From NCBI GenBank assembly GCA_937934595.1, contig CALGZA010000006.1:1-64000 (forward strand): a DNA stretch of 64,000 bases. Direction: 5' to 3'. Position 1 is the first letter of the stretch. Each line of letters begins with the position of its first letter. The position numbers were made by a program, and so were the translations under genes. Source of the stretch: an uncultured Verrucomicrobiales bacterium. Lineage in GTDB: Bacteria > Verrucomicrobiota > Verrucomicrobiia > Verrucomicrobiales > Akkermansiaceae. The notes beneath the pieces were generated by a model, which was given only the letters and a program-made list of their open reading frames with translations, was not told where the DNA came from and did no database searches. Positions 11,597 to 22,621 of the stretch are shown here, piece by piece.

Positions 11597-12565
11597 CTAT
11601 GCAATAGCATCACCATTCCACTCGCCATACTTCCTAAATTTCTGATATCGCTGATCTAACATCTCTTCCACACTTAAGGCCTGCACCTCCCTAATCTGAG
11701 CCAAAACAGCATCCCTAAAACTAATAGCTGTCGCATGATGATCATGATGCGCCCCACCTCTCGGCTCAGGAATCACTTCATCAATAAGGTTTAACTTGCC
11801 TAGATCAGGTGCAGCTATCTTCATAGCCTCAGCAGCCTCAGGAGCATACTGCCTATGCTTCCATAAAATCGCAGCACAGCCCTCAGGACTGATCACAGAA
11901 TAATAAGCGTTCTCCATCATCATCACTCGGTCAGCCACTCCTATACCCAGCGCACCACCAGATCCACCTTCACCCAGAACGCATGCTACTACAGGCGTCT
12001 TGAGATTCATCATCTCCTTCAAATTAAACGCTATCGCCTCAGCTATATTCCTCTCCTCAGCTCCAATACCAGGAAATGCCCCAGGAGTATCGATCATACT
12101 CACCACAGGCAACTTGAAACGCTCTGCCAGCTTCATCAACCTCAGCGCCTTTCTATATCCCTCAGGATGAGCACTACCAAAATTCCTTAACAAATTCTCC
12201 TTTGTATCCCTCCCCTTCTGATGCCCTATCACCACCACCTTCTGGTCACCTATTCGCGCAAAACCACCAGGCATCGCATGATCATCACCAATATGACGGT
12301 CACCATGTAACTCAACAAAATCAGTGAATCCATAAGCCAAATAATCCAACATAAACGGCCTATTAGGATGCCTCGCTATCTGAACACGCTGCCATGGCGT
12401 AAGATTATCATAAATCTCACTCTTCAATGCCGTTAGCTTATTCTCCATCGAAGTTATCTCACTACTTAGATCAATATCCTGCGTATTAGACTGATTCTTT
12501 AACTTCAAAATCTCACTCTCCAGATCCGCAATTGGCTTTTCAAACTCTAGTGGTTTCATGCTCAT
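11597..12565 (-). CDS. accA: Acetyl-CoA carboxylase carboxyltransferase subunit alpha
   Basis: LTPWQRVQIARHPNRPFMLDY, GGFARIGDQKVVVIGHQKGRDTKEN, IDTPGAFPGIGAEERNIAEAIA. Confidence 0.96.
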   Translation of the reverse strand: MSMKPLEFEKPIADLESEILKLKNQSNTQDIDLSSEITSMENKLTALKSEIYDNLTPWQRVQIARHPNRPFMLDYLAYGFTDFVELHGDRHIGDDHAMPGGFARIGDQKVVVIGHQKGRDTKENLLRNFGSAHPEGYRKALRLMKLAERFKLPVVSMIDTPGAFPGIGAEERNIAEAIAFNLKEMMNLKTPVVACVLGEGGSGGALGIGVADRVMMMENAYYSVISPEGCAAILWKHRQYAPEAAEAMKIAAPDLGKLNLIDEVIPEPRGGAHHDHHATAISFRDAVLAQIREVQALSVEEMLDQRYQKFRKYGEWNGDAIA

Positions 12566-12605
12566 AATAATATTTTGCTACGATTATCGCCTTAGCGCAA
12601 TGGTT

Positions 12606-13538
12606 TTAATAACGTATTTCAACTGTATTAGACCTCCTCAGAAGCAACGCTAACTCTTCCATATCAGGCTTCGTAAGGATTATCCCCCTAAATGACTTAC
12701 CTACATTTACCTCATCACTAATGATAGATATATTAGGCTTCAAAATATTTATCTTCTTAGACGCATCACGATAATCCTTTCGGGTCACACTCACTCTCTT
12801 CCTTCCCTTATAAGCTCTCACACTCTCAACACTTGACTTTACAGTCTCCAAGCCACCTCGCTTCATCGGAACAGTCATATCCACCACAGGCTCGTAGTAT
12901 TTCACCACAGAACCATCAGAATCCATCAAAAACAGCTGATTCAAACGCGGTATAATCTGAAGAGATAAATTCAACGGCATAATCAATAACTTATCATTAG
13001 GCTGAAGCCTATCCAAACGTGTAAGACCATTCAAATACATCAATATATCTAAACCAGTTTCATGCTTATCCGCTATATTAAGATAATTATCATTCGGCTT
13101 AACCGTATAAATAAATTTCCCATCTCCTGGCCTATACTCCAATATATCATCTAACCTCATCTCCCCTAATACTCGGTAAGCCTCCCTCTCCGCAGGAGCT
13201 CCAGGATACCTCTTAATAATCTCCTTCAACATCACCCTAGCATCCCCATACTCACCACGCTCTAATAATCCACGCGCCTTCTCAAAAGCAGGATTACCCA
13301 GCACTATCTCTGGCAAAGTCTTACTCTTCAATTTACGCCTCAATGAATCAATCACTACTAAACTATCCTCAGATGCCATCGTCCCAGAGCCAGCAACACC
13401 AGAACTCCCTCCTCTCGGACCATTTCCACCAGGCTTACCTCCAAGCCCAATATCTTTAGATACAGTCACTAAAGTCAACACCACGATCGTTAAAACAATG
13501 ATCGCTGCTACCAACCGTATGAGTGTCTCTAATCGCAT
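12606..13538 (-). CDS. LysM-domain protein with N-terminal TM helix
   Basis: YTVKPNDNYLNIADKHETGLDILMYLNGLTRLDRLQPNDKLLI. Confidence 0.65.
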   Translation of the reverse strand: MRLETLIRLVAAIIVLTIVVLTLVTVSKDIGLGGKPGGNGPRGGSSGVAGSGTMASEDSLVVIDSLRRKLKSKTLPEIVLGNPAFEKARGLLERGEYGDARVMLKEIIKRYPGAPAEREAYRVLGEMRLDDILEYRPGDGKFIYTVKPNDNYLNIADKHETGLDILMYLNGLTRLDRLQPNDKLLIMPLNLSLQIIPRLNQLFLMDSDGSVVKYYEPVVDMTVPMKRGGLETVKSSVESVRAYKGRKRVSVTRKDYRDASKKINILKPNISIISDEVNVGKSFRGIILTKPDMEELALLLRRSNTVEIRY

Positions 13539-13541
13539 CTC

Positions 13542-14066
13542 CTAAATCAGCCCCTTACGTCTAAAATCAAACTGATTTATCTCCTGAGACTTCTGAATCA
13601 TATCTACTGAAAACTTCAACAAGCCAATCTCCCAAGCATCTTCAATCGTCTCTATAACCGCCAGCATCGGATCATCCTCCACCCGCACCTTATCCAGTAA
13701 CTCAGCTTTCACCACCTCATAAGTCCCACTCAATATCTCTGAATAAACCTCAGTTCGCTTGAAATTAAATCCATACTGAAAACATACAGGCTCCATGTCA
13801 TGCTCTTTTAACCAATCAAGTAACTCTCGCGCCTTTTCATCAAAACCCTCAAGCTCAACAGATGAGTAATGAGACGGCTTGATTATCTGCGGCTTACTAG
13901 CCTCCACAGACCCTCGTCTCACAATAACCTTACCCACTTGATCCATCACTTCAGAAAGTATGACAAAATGAAACCTACTACTACCAAATGTATCTATCCT
14001 CCTATCAGGCTCACGTAACACGTGAGTGTTCTCCATGGCATACTCTATATCAACTTGGTCAGGCAT
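13542..14066 (-). CDS. Conserved hypothetical protein
   Basis: Uninterrupted ORF adjacent to and co-oriented with the LysM gene. Confidence 0.55.
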   Translation of the reverse strand: MPDQVDIEYAMENTHVLREPDRRIDTFGSSRFHFVILSEVMDQVGKVIVRRGSVEASKPQIIKPSHYSSVELEGFDEKARELLDWLKEHDMEPVCFQYGFNFKRTEVYSEILSGTYEVVKAELLDKVRVEDDPMLAVIETIEDAWEIGLLKFSVDMIQKSQEINQFDFRRKGLI

Positions 14067-14147
14067 CTCCTCTTGCTAGATTATATCAAAAAAGGTGGCA
14101 TCATCTAAATGAGCCACCTTCTATAAATTTTTAGGAATAACCCGTCT

Positions 14148-14384
14148 CTATGAAACCTTCTCAATGTATGAAACAATATCGTTCACACACATGAGCTTCT
14201 CAGCCTCTTCATCAGGAACCTCTATGCCAAACTCCTCCTCGAAAGCCATTACTAATTCAACTGTATCAAGTGAATCCGCACCGAGATCATCGATGAATTT
14301 AGCTTCGTTCTTAACCTGATCTGGAGTTACATTGAGTTGCTCAACGATGATTTCTTTAACTTTTTGTTCGATTGATTCAGACAT
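14148..14384 (-). CDS. acpP: Acyl carrier protein
   Basis: [57 protein letters not shown]; start trimmed from the ORF track. Confidence 0.95.
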   Translation of the reverse strand: MSESIEQKVKEIIVEQLNVTPDQVKNEAKFIDDLGADSLDTVELVMAFEEEFGIEVPDEEAEKLMCVNDIVSYIEKVS

Positions 14385-14484
14385 TTTGATGTTTGTGTTG
14401 TTTGATTTTTCCCCTTGAGGATGATGACTCTTAATATTCTGATTCCGATTTAGCAATCACGAATTTACCCAAACTGCCAACTTC

Positions 14485-15360
14485 TTAAGCTCCCCCCTCT
14501 TTTTCTGTCTCCTGACTGACATCCTCATCACCCTCTTCTCCCTCATCATCATCCACAAATTCAATAACCTCTCCTTTGAAATGATCCATAATCTGACCAA
14601 ATAATACCTCCGCCGGCTCCCCATCTTCTTTCTTGAACTGACCATACACCATCCCATCCACTTTAGCCTTCTTTGTCACACCATCATCCTCATAGTAAAT
14701 CATCGCCAGCCCTTTATTCGCCCACTTCCTCTTATCAATCTTGCGCATTGCAGAATAAGGAATCTCATCACCCCCAGGCGGTGAATACCCCGTTGCCGTA
14801 ACCATCATCTTACGCCCCATGATTCTTATACAAATAAAAGCAGCATAAAATAAAAACAACACACAAACCCCACATACAATATACTGCTCTCCAATAGTCC
14901 CAGAATCAAATAACTTCTCAGATGGCTCCAAAGGCATAGAAACCCTCCCTGAATAAGCCTTCCACAACATGAAGGAATTCCCCTCCTTAAGCTCATCATA
15001 GCCATTCACTATCTCCTCAGGCCACCTAGTCGTATAATCAAAATCTCTCGGCAATAAATCCTTATCTGCAGGAGTAGGCACCACCTGAGCACTAGCATAT
15101 TCCGCCCACGCCTCCCTCGTATAATCCTTCTTTTTAAACTCATCCACCGCTTTCACAGCAAAATCCACATTCTTACTCGCCTCCTCATTCTCCCCTAAAA
15201 ACAACTGCTTCATTACCACCTCAACATTCTTATCCCTATAACCCCAATATCCATCCTTAAAAAACCAAAGTGAAAAAAAAGTGAGCATGAACAATATCGC
15301 CACCGCTCTTATTTTAAACCACTGCGATGGTTTACACTCTATAGTTTTTGAATCAGACAT
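14485..15360 (-). CDS. Hypothetical membrane protein
   Basis: Two predicted TM segments; acidic C-terminus. Confidence 0.55.
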   Translation of the reverse strand: MSDSKTIECKPSQWFKIRAVAILFMLTFFSLWFFKDGYWGYRDKNVEVVMKQLFLGENEEASKNVDFAVKAVDEFKKKDYTREAWAEYASAQVVPTPADKDLLPRDFDYTTRWPEEIVNGYDELKEGNSFMLWKAYSGRVSMPLEPSEKLFDSGTIGEQYIVCGVCVLFLFYAAFICIRIMGRKMMVTATGYSPPGGDEIPYSAMRKIDKRKWANKGLAMIYYEDDGVTKKAKVDGMVYGQFKKEDGEPAEVLFGQIMDHFKGEVIEFVDDDEGEEGDEDVSQETEKEGGA

Positions 15361-15465
15361 AAATAGTTTTATTAGTTATGAAAATCAAATAATCATTGGT
15401 TTCATCATAAATCAATGCAATAAATCAACACCATCAGAATAATAAACCTAACAACCTAACAAAAC

Positions 15466-16509
15466 ATGACAGATCATATCAAACTCACCTCACTCGTCTC
15501 CTGCGGCGGCTGAGCTTCTAAGCTAGATCCAGAATCACTCTCGCAAGTTCTGCGAGACCTACCACAGTCCAATGACCCTAACCTACTCGTCGGCTCAGCC
15601 ACAGCAGATGACGCAGGTGTCTACAAATTATCCCAAAACACAGCACTCGTCCAAACCCTAGATTTCTTCACACCCATTTGTGATGACCCATACCTGTTCG
15701 GCCAAATCGCAGCAGCTAACTCACTCTCTGACGTCTACGCAATGGGAGGAAGACCCATCACCGCCATGGCTATCGCAGGTATGCCAGACTCCATCCTAAG
15801 CACTGATGACATTAAAGCCATCTTCAAAGGCGGCGCCGATATGGTCAAACATGCCAATTGCTCACTCGTCGGAGGTCACACCATCAAAAACCCAGAACCT
15901 ATCTACGGCCTCTCAGTCACAGGCCTCGTCCACCCAGACAGATTCACCGCTAACGCACACGCCAAAATTGGCGACTCCCTCATCCTCACCAAACCACTCG
16001 GAACAGGAATCATCTCAACCGCTCTCAAACAAAACAAAGCCAACTCATCACTCAATGACCTAGCTGTCACCTCCATGATTACACTGAACACCCCAGGCGC
16101 AGACCTTGCAGAGCAAAACCTCATCAACGCATGCACTGACGTCACAGGCTTCGGACTCCTCGGTCACCTAAAAGAAATCTGCTCCAGCTCAAACGTCTCA
16201 GCTCACCTAAACTGCTCAGACATCCCACCCATCTCACCTCAGGTCCTATCACTCATCGCCAATGAAATCGTCCCAGGAGGCACCAAGAAAAACCTCTCCA
16301 CAGCACTCCCCCACATAACAACAAATAACATATCAATCGTTACCCAGCTCCTTCTCGCAGACGCACAAACCTCCGGAGGCCTACTCATCTCAGTACCAAA
16401 AGAAAACAAACAAAAGGTCATCGAAATCCTCCACTCGCACAACTCCCTCTGCGCAGTCGAAATAGGTCACATCACACCAAAAGAAAATAAATACATCATT
16501 CTAAACTAA
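15466..16509 (+). CDS. selD: Selenide, water dikinase; selenocysteine-containing (UGA 15511-15513)
   Basis: From ATG 15466: MTDHIKLTSLVSCGG-U-ASKLDPESLSQVLRDL...DFFTPICDDPYLFGQIAAANSLSDVYAMGGRPITAMAIAG. The ORF track starts downstream at 15742 only because of the UGA. Confidence 0.95.
15539..15557 (+). promoter_or_regulatory. SECIS-like hairpin of selD
   Basis: TCTCGCA(15539-15545)-AGUUC-TGCGAGA(15551-15557), perfect 7-bp stem with GU in the loop; loop starts 32 nt after the UGA. Confidence 0.7.
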
Positions 16510-16529
16510 CTCCAACACCCTCCTAAGCA

Positions 16530-17462
16530 TCACCCCCTAAGAACAGCCATACCACCTTCTAAGTCCCTCGCTATCTGCGCCTTCAACGCATCAAGCGACT
16601 CAAACTTCTCCTCCCTACGAAGGTAACTTACAAACTCAGCCTCAACAACCTCCCCATAAATATCCCCCTCAAAATCAAAAATGTGAATCTCCAACAACCG
16701 CCTCGCACCCTCAACCTCAACAGTAGGCCTCCTCCCCAAATTCCCCACACCATCATAAACCTCCCCACCCACCTTCACCCGCAAGGCCCATACCCCATCC
16801 GGAGGTAACTGTTCATTATGTACCGTCACATTAGCAGTTGGAAACCCCAACTGCCTTGCCAGCTTCTTACCCTCTATCACCGTCCCCACCACATCATAAG
16901 GCCTGCCTAACATCTCTCTCACTGCATCTAAATTTCCATCCCTCACAGCCTGCCTTACACGCGTACTACTCACCCGCTCACCTCCCACCATTACAGGCAC
17001 TGCTGCAGACACACAAAAACCCATCGCCTCACCCCACTCCCTAAGCTTACCTACATTCCCAACCCTCCCTTTACCAAATACCCAGTCCTCACCCACCGCG
17101 ATCGTCTTCAAATCTCCACTACATCGAACCAAATCCTCAATAAATTCCTCCCCCTCACATGCAGCAAACTCCAGCGTAAACTCCTGCACACATAAAAAAT
17201 CCACCCCCATCCCTTCTAACAAATCTACCTTATGCTCAATAGATGCCAAAATCCTCCGCGGAGCTCTATCCGGAGCTAAAACCCTCACAGGATGCGGCTC
17301 AAAAGTCACCACACCCACCAGACCACCATCACTCCTCGCTGCACGCAAAGCATGATGAATAACCTCCTGATGCCCAACATGCACTCCATCAAAAACACCC
17401 AAAGCCAAATGCACAGGCTTCCCAAGCTGCTCTAACTCATGAATATCATCGAAAATCTGCAT
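16530..17462 (-). CDS. ribF: Riboflavin kinase / FAD synthetase
   Basis: LALGVFDGVHVGHQEVI, VTFEPHPVRVLAPDRAP, GKKLARQLGFPTANV. Confidence 0.95.
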   Translation of the reverse strand: MQIFDDIHELEQLGKPVHLALGVFDGVHVGHQEVIHHALRAARSDGGLVGVVTFEPHPVRVLAPDRAPRRILASIEHKVDLLEGMGVDFLCVQEFTLEFAACEGEEFIEDLVRCSGDLKTIAVGEDWVFGKGRVGNVGKLREWGEAMGFCVSAAVPVMVGGERVSSTRVRQAVRDGNLDAVREMLGRPYDVVGTVIEGKKLARQLGFPTANVTVHNEQLPPDGVWALRVKVGGEVYDGVGNLGRRPTVEVEGARRLLEIHIFDFEGDIYGEVVEAEFVSYLRREEKFESLDALKAQIARDLEGGMAVLRG

Positions 17463-17567
17463 AACTCACAAAACACAGAAGCCATCACATTAGCAAGAAT
17501 CATATCCCCCTAATGAATAGCAACCATCAACCTCAAAACACCAAACTCAAAAACACTAAAAAAATAC

Positions 17568-18488
17568 TCAATCTACCTCTAACCCCTGCACAGCATCCAT
17601 CAACCAGCTCCGCGTCGTCTCCTCATCTTCTAACATAAGAAAATGCCCCTTCCCCTTAACCACCCTAACAGAATCACCCCCCAATTTCAAATACCTCGCT
17701 CTTCTTGCAAGTAATCCCCGTCGCACAAATGACTCATTACCCCCAGCAATAATCCGAACCTTCGACACCTGTGCCTCAGTAAGAACATTCAAAACATCCT
17801 TAGGGGGATAAGAAACCATACAAACATATCCCTTATAATCCCCGCCACATCGAGCATAATGCCTGAAACCACCATTCCCTCCAGCAGAGAGCCCCACTAA
17901 AACAGGCTTAGCCACCTTCAGACCTAAAACCCGAGAACACTCCCCCAAACACTCACTGAGATAACGGTCAGGAACTCGAGCCATACTCACACCATAAGCA
18001 GGACACAAAACCACACTCTTCGGAAATAAAGTAGCAAAATAATGTAAATAAAAACCAAAACTCCCTCCATAGCCATGCAAAAACATAATCACAGGAGTCT
18101 CTGCATTCACCACCCTAGGAACATAAACATTAGCATAGCCTTCCACATGTTTTTTCTCTGAATAGCAATAAGCAAGCGCTGAGGGAATTTCAGGAAATTT
18201 TCCTGCCTTCACACCCGAATCCATCCCCCTATAGTATGCAGAAACCAACTTGCCCATACCTTTAGCCGCACCACTCTCCAGCCCCATAAAAGCAGCTCCC
18301 CCACCAGAGAGCTGCATAAGTTGATGTTCTGAAAAATGAGCCACACCAGCGCGGACCATATTCAAACCCAATTTTTTATTTTTTCCTACCTTAAAAACAG
18401 GTGCAGAATGCTTCGTCTTCCAATGCAGCGAAATAATCTTCTGTGCTCCTAATGGCTGGAACACAGAAAAAAAAAATAAATCCCGCAA
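17568..18488 (-). CDS. Alpha/beta hydrolase-like protein
   Basis: PVIMFLHGYGGSFGFYLHYF, nucleophile elbow VGLSAGGNGG, late His GKGHFLM. Exact start uncertain. Confidence 0.65.
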   Translation of the reverse strand: MRDLFFFSVFQPLGAQKIISLHWKTKHSAPVFKVGKNKKLGLNMVRAGVAHFSEHQLMQLSGGGAAFMGLESGAAKGMGKLVSAYYRGMDSGVKAGKFPEIPSALAYCYSEKKHVEGYANVYVPRVVNAETPVIMFLHGYGGSFGFYLHYFATLFPKSVVLCPAYGVSMARVPDRYLSECLGECSRVLGLKVAKPVLVGLSAGGNGGFRHYARCGGDYKGYVCMVSYPPKDVLNVLTEAQVSKVRIIAGGNESFVRRGLLARRARYLKLGGDSVRVVKGKGHFLMLEDEETTRSWLMDAVQGLEVD

Positions 18489-18525
18489 GCAGAAATGGAA
18501 TCCAAACAGACCTCATAAAATAATC

Positions 18526-19524
18526 TTAATCCAACAAATCAGCCACCGCCTCTTTCTCCTCTCGGAGCTCTTGAACACTAGCATCTATCTTACCTCTTGA
18601 AAAATCATTCACTTCTACTCCTGTCACAACCTCCCAAGTCTCGCCATCATTCGTGCGAATAGGCATAGAAGCTATAAGACCCTCATCGATCCCATATTCA
18701 CCACTTGAACACACAGCCACACTCGTCCAGTCACCCTCAGGTGTCGGATTCACCAAGCTACGCACAGTATCCACCACACCATTGGCAGCAGATGCCGCAG
18801 ATGATGCACCCCGCGCTTTAATAATAGCTGCTCCTCGCTGCTGAACAGTAGAAATAAACTCACCCTCAAGCCACTCAACATCGCTAATCGCATCAGTCAC
18901 AGGAGAACCATTGATCAACGCATTCGTAAAGTCCGGATACTGAGTCGCAGAATGATTACCCCATATACACAGATTAGTAACAGCCGAGTTATGAACTCCA
19001 GCCTTCGCAGCTAACTGAGACTTAGCACGGTTCTCATCCAGCCTAGTCATCGCAAAAAACTGATTATTTGGCACTCCCTTCGCAGCATTCATCGCTATCA
19101 AACAATTCGTATTACATGGATTTCCAACCACCAAAGTCCTCACATCACTAGCAGCATTCGCAGCTATAGCCTGACCCTGACCAGTAAATATCTTACCATT
19201 AATCCCAAGCAAATCCTTACGCTCCATCCCCGGCCCACGCGGCACAGAACCAACCAAAAGCGCCCAGTTAGCACCCTCAAACCCCTCAGCAAGATCACTC
19301 GTCGCCACCACCTCATTTAACAAAGGAAATGAACAATCATCCAGCTCCATCACCACCCCCTCAAGCGCCTTCATACCAGGCTCAATCTCAATCAAACGCA
19401 AATTCACTGGCTGATCTGGACCAAACATCGAACCAGAGGCTATACGGAAAAGCAACGCGTAACCAATCTGGCCCGCCGCTCCTGTCACGGATACTGTAAT
19501 AGGATCTTTCATAGATAAACCCAC
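18526..19524 (-). CDS. mdh: Malate dehydrogenase
   Basis: [66 protein letters not shown]. Start likely MKDPITV. Confidence 0.96.
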   Translation of the reverse strand: MGLSMKDPITVSVTGAAGQIGYALLFRIASGSMFGPDQPVNLRLIEIEPGMKALEGVVMELDDCSFPLLNEVVATSDLAEGFEGANWALLVGSVPRGPGMERKDLLGINGKIFTGQGQAIAANAASDVRTLVVGNPCNTNCLIAMNAAKGVPNNQFFAMTRLDENRAKSQLAAKAGVHNSAVTNLCIWGNHSATQYPDFTNALINGSPVTDAISDVEWLEGEFISTVQQRGAAIIKARGASSAASAANGVVDTVRSLVNPTPEGDWTSVAVCSSGEYGIDEGLIASMPIRTNDGETWEVVTGVEVNDFSRGKIDASVQELREEKEAVADLLD

Positions 19525-19929
19525 TTACTAAACAATGTCCGCATTTAGTCAACCGATAAACCATAATTACTAACTCCCATCACCACAATCAAACCAAACA
19601 AACAACTCAACAAGGTTAATAATAACATACAGTGAAACACAGTTAACAAACTTGTGTTAGTTTCCTATACCCAGCTTAATTAATGAGGCTCTCAGACAGA
19701 AAAACTCAAAACATCCGTCTAAACCAGAGCAGTATTACACCACACAGCACTAAAAAATATAGTCCGCAATCCAGTCAGCATCTTAAACCCAAAAACGCCT
19801 TCGTTTAATACGCTATATCCGTAACCTCACCCGCAACAGGCAAACAGGCTGTTTTGACTTGCCAAATGAAATATAATCTATTGTTTTGTTAATGTTATTT
19901 TTTAACTTAGGAAAAAAACAACAAAAACA

Positions 19930-19965
19930 ATGAAAACAATGAAAACAATGAAAACAATGAAAACT
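19930..19965 (+). repeat. 9-bp tandem repeat ATGAAAACA at the gene start
   Basis: (ATGAAAACA)x3 plus ATGAAAACT encodes MKTMKTMKTMKT. Confidence 0.9.
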
Positions 19966-20730
19966 TGCTGTGGACTCTTATTTATTGGAATGAGTATGAT
20001 AGGATCGGGGGCAATTTGGACAACAAATACATTACAACCAAATGATGGTGCCTTCGGAACACTAGGTTCAATTTCAGGTAACACTATTAATGGAACCATT
20101 GACAGCTCAACATTCACCTTCACCTCTTCTACAGCTGATCATTTTAGTCTTGGAAGCTCAAATGATCAGCTAGCTCGTTATGAAGAAGACATCTCGTCTA
20201 ATCTATCTTTTCAAAGTAGCCAAGGTCTAGAAAACTTCGCCATCTTAATTCATAATATTATTGATAACAGAGAACGTGGCGAAACACTGAACTACATAGG
20301 TAATTTCACTTTAACATTTGGCGATGGAAGCTCTTTTTCCAATGTTACACCTATCCTTTCAAACATCGGCTCTCCCAGTGAATTTGCCGTTAACGGAATT
20401 GATCAAGAGCCAACAGGACTCAATGCAGCATTCGATGATTCTCAGATATTGACTTTAAGTAGTTTAGATCCTGATGGCGCTGGTCCAGCTCCTTTCGCTA
20501 ATTATTTGAGTGATTCAGATGGCAGGTTAACTCAGGCTTCTGGTATACTAAGGTTTGATGAGAGTCTTGCTACAGGAGGTATTCAGAGAGTGGACTACAC
20601 ATATGTTGCTGGAAGTGATAATGGCAACACAGCCTTTATAGGCTTTGCAGGAACGTCTGTACCTGAACCCAGCTCTACTGTATTGTTAGGGCTCGCTGGT
20701 CTTTGTCTACTAACCAGACACAAACGCTAG
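19930..20730 (+). CDS. PEP-CTERM sorting domain protein
   Basis: N-terminal signal; C-terminal VPEPSSTVLLGLAGLCLLTRHKR. Confidence 0.85.
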   Translation: MKTMKTMKTMKTCCGLLFIGMSMIGSGAIWTTNTLQPNDGAFGTLGSISGNTINGTIDSSTFTFTSSTADHFSLGSSNDQLARYEEDISSNLSFQSSQGLENFAILIHNIIDNRERGETLNYIGNFTLTFGDGSSFSNVTPILSNIGSPSEFAVNGIDQEPTGLNAAFDDSQILTLSSLDPDGAGPAPFANYLSDSDGRLTQASGILRFDESLATGGIQRVDYTYVAGSDNGNTAFIGFAGTSVPEPSSTVLLGLAGLCLLTRHKR

Positions 20731-21262
20731 CACCTCATACACAGAGAGATCCAAAAAAATAAAAATACCCTCCCTCATAACATCTCATCTGTAAAAAAAA
20801 TACACCAAACTACAATACTTAGTTAATCATGTTGTCGTTCTAAACTTTGCTCTAGCTACTATATCGATCACGTCAGATTAACGAAGGAAAATATAAAGAT
20901 CGTGCTCAAAAACATCACACTCATACACAAAATATGAATCTGTTTTGTTTCACTATCATTTACTTTTACCACCCGTCAGAAAAAACTCTCCATCAAAACT
21001 GTTGAAAAGCGAAAGTATGATCACTAAGAAGCACATCATATAGACAATTAAAATTCCCTTCTCTATTAACGTAACACTTTATAAAAATTAAATCAAAGAA
21101 AGCATTTAACATCTCAGTCCGTTTCTCTTCAACCAAGAAAACATAATTAAAATAACACGCAAATCACTCATTACAAACAACCTACAATCACAATAAAACT
21201 AAATTAGTTTTTTATATATTTTTTATTTACACAAAGCAGAATTAAATTAAAATAACCATACT

Positions 21263-22180
21263 ATGCTTAATAAAAAACATATTATATCAATAATTGGTCT
21301 TACCCTTCTAAACCCTCTTCATGCTGCCATCGGCTGGGTCGAAGGCGAATCACTTACCCAAGCCGATTTTGATTCAGCCTACGGTGGTGCAAACAGCGGA
21401 ATTAGTAGTGTCAATCTCAACGGAGGGGTGGCAACCGACTCAATAGTAATGAGCGCCATTTCCGGTGGACCTGGAAACGGCACTATCTACACTCACAGCT
21501 CTGGAGCAAATTTCACAGGAACTTTCACATCTTCATTTTTTGATGCTTCCGCAGGCACTACAAGCCCGCTTGATCTTGTCTGGAGTGTGAATGACTCTTC
21601 ATTTTACAGATTTGGCCAAATCATCCCTGAACTGAGTTCTAACCTAAGCATGGATATTGGTGACAAAATTATTATTAATACTTCTCTATCGCACCTCTGG
21701 GAGGGTCCTCAAAGCACCAGCGACAGTGATCTCTCTACAGTAGTAAGAGATATTAGTTTGAATCTTCCTGGTGGCTCTTCACAAACTACCTTAGGCTTCA
21801 ATCAAACCGTATTTGGTAACAATATCGATTTGACGCAAACTACTGGTAGTGGTGATTTAATAATAGCCCTCCAGAATCTTAGCAGTTTTAACTTTAGTGA
21901 CATCACACCTGATACAACTGATTCATTTTCAGCAGGTGGAGGTCAGGGAATATACTTCAGAGAATTTAAGACCGACACGGATGTCACAGACGCACAAGTA
22001 AGCGGCTACTCTTTTGAGTTAGAAGCCCTAACATCAGCATCACTGCAAGCTGGTGCCCAGTTCTTTATGACTCTCGATGGCAATCTCAGACCAGATGCTG
22101 ACCTCGTTCCAGAACCTAGTGCCTCACTACTTTTATTAGGTGCCTTTCTACCATTCGCCCTTAACAGAAAAAGAAAATAA
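21263..22180 (+). CDS. PEP-CTERM sorting domain protein
   Basis: Signal peptide and C-terminal VPEPSASLLLLGAFLPFALNRKRK. Confidence 0.85.
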   Translation: MLNKKHIISIIGLTLLNPLHAAIGWVEGESLTQADFDSAYGGANSGISSVNLNGGVATDSIVMSAISGGPGNGTIYTHSSGANFTGTFTSSFFDASAGTTSPLDLVWSVNDSSFYRFGQIIPELSSNLSMDIGDKIIINTSLSHLWEGPQSTSDSDLSTVVRDISLNLPGGSSQTTLGFNQTVFGNNIDLTQTTGSGDLIIALQNLSSFNFSDITPDTTDSFSAGGGQGIYFREFKTDTDVTDAQVSGYSFELEALTSASLQAGAQFFMTLDGNLRPDADLVPEPSASLLLLGAFLPFALNRKRK

Positions 22181-22219
22181 TCTTAGTTAATTAATCGAAT
22201 ACATCACCCCAAACTCAAT

Positions 22220-22245
22220 GCCCATCTACATGATGGGCTTTTTTG
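22220..22245 (+). terminator. Rho-independent terminator
   Basis: GCCCATC-TACAT-GATGGGC-TTTTTT. Confidence 0.85.
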
Positions 22246-22621
22246 TTTACAATATCATCCCTAGAATAACTTAATTCGTTAACTAAGGCACCCATGCTCC
22301 AAAAGCCAAATCAAATATATGAACCCCTAGCACCAGACGCCACAGTCGAGAACCATCGTTAGGATATAATAGAACTTACTGAGGAAATCCATATGGATTA
22401 ACAGCACCTAATTGCACAGCTTCCGCTATCTCAACCTAAAGCAACTTGTCTCAATCGCCCCTCACCATATTAAAATACACTAAATCACCACCTAACTAGG
22501 GGTTTATTTTCACTCTACTAATAAGATAATATTTTTCACTCTCCAAACATCTCTCACATTTACTATTGATACAGCATACACTTTATTCATAGACTCATAC
22601 CACTATAGTAATTTAAAAAAC

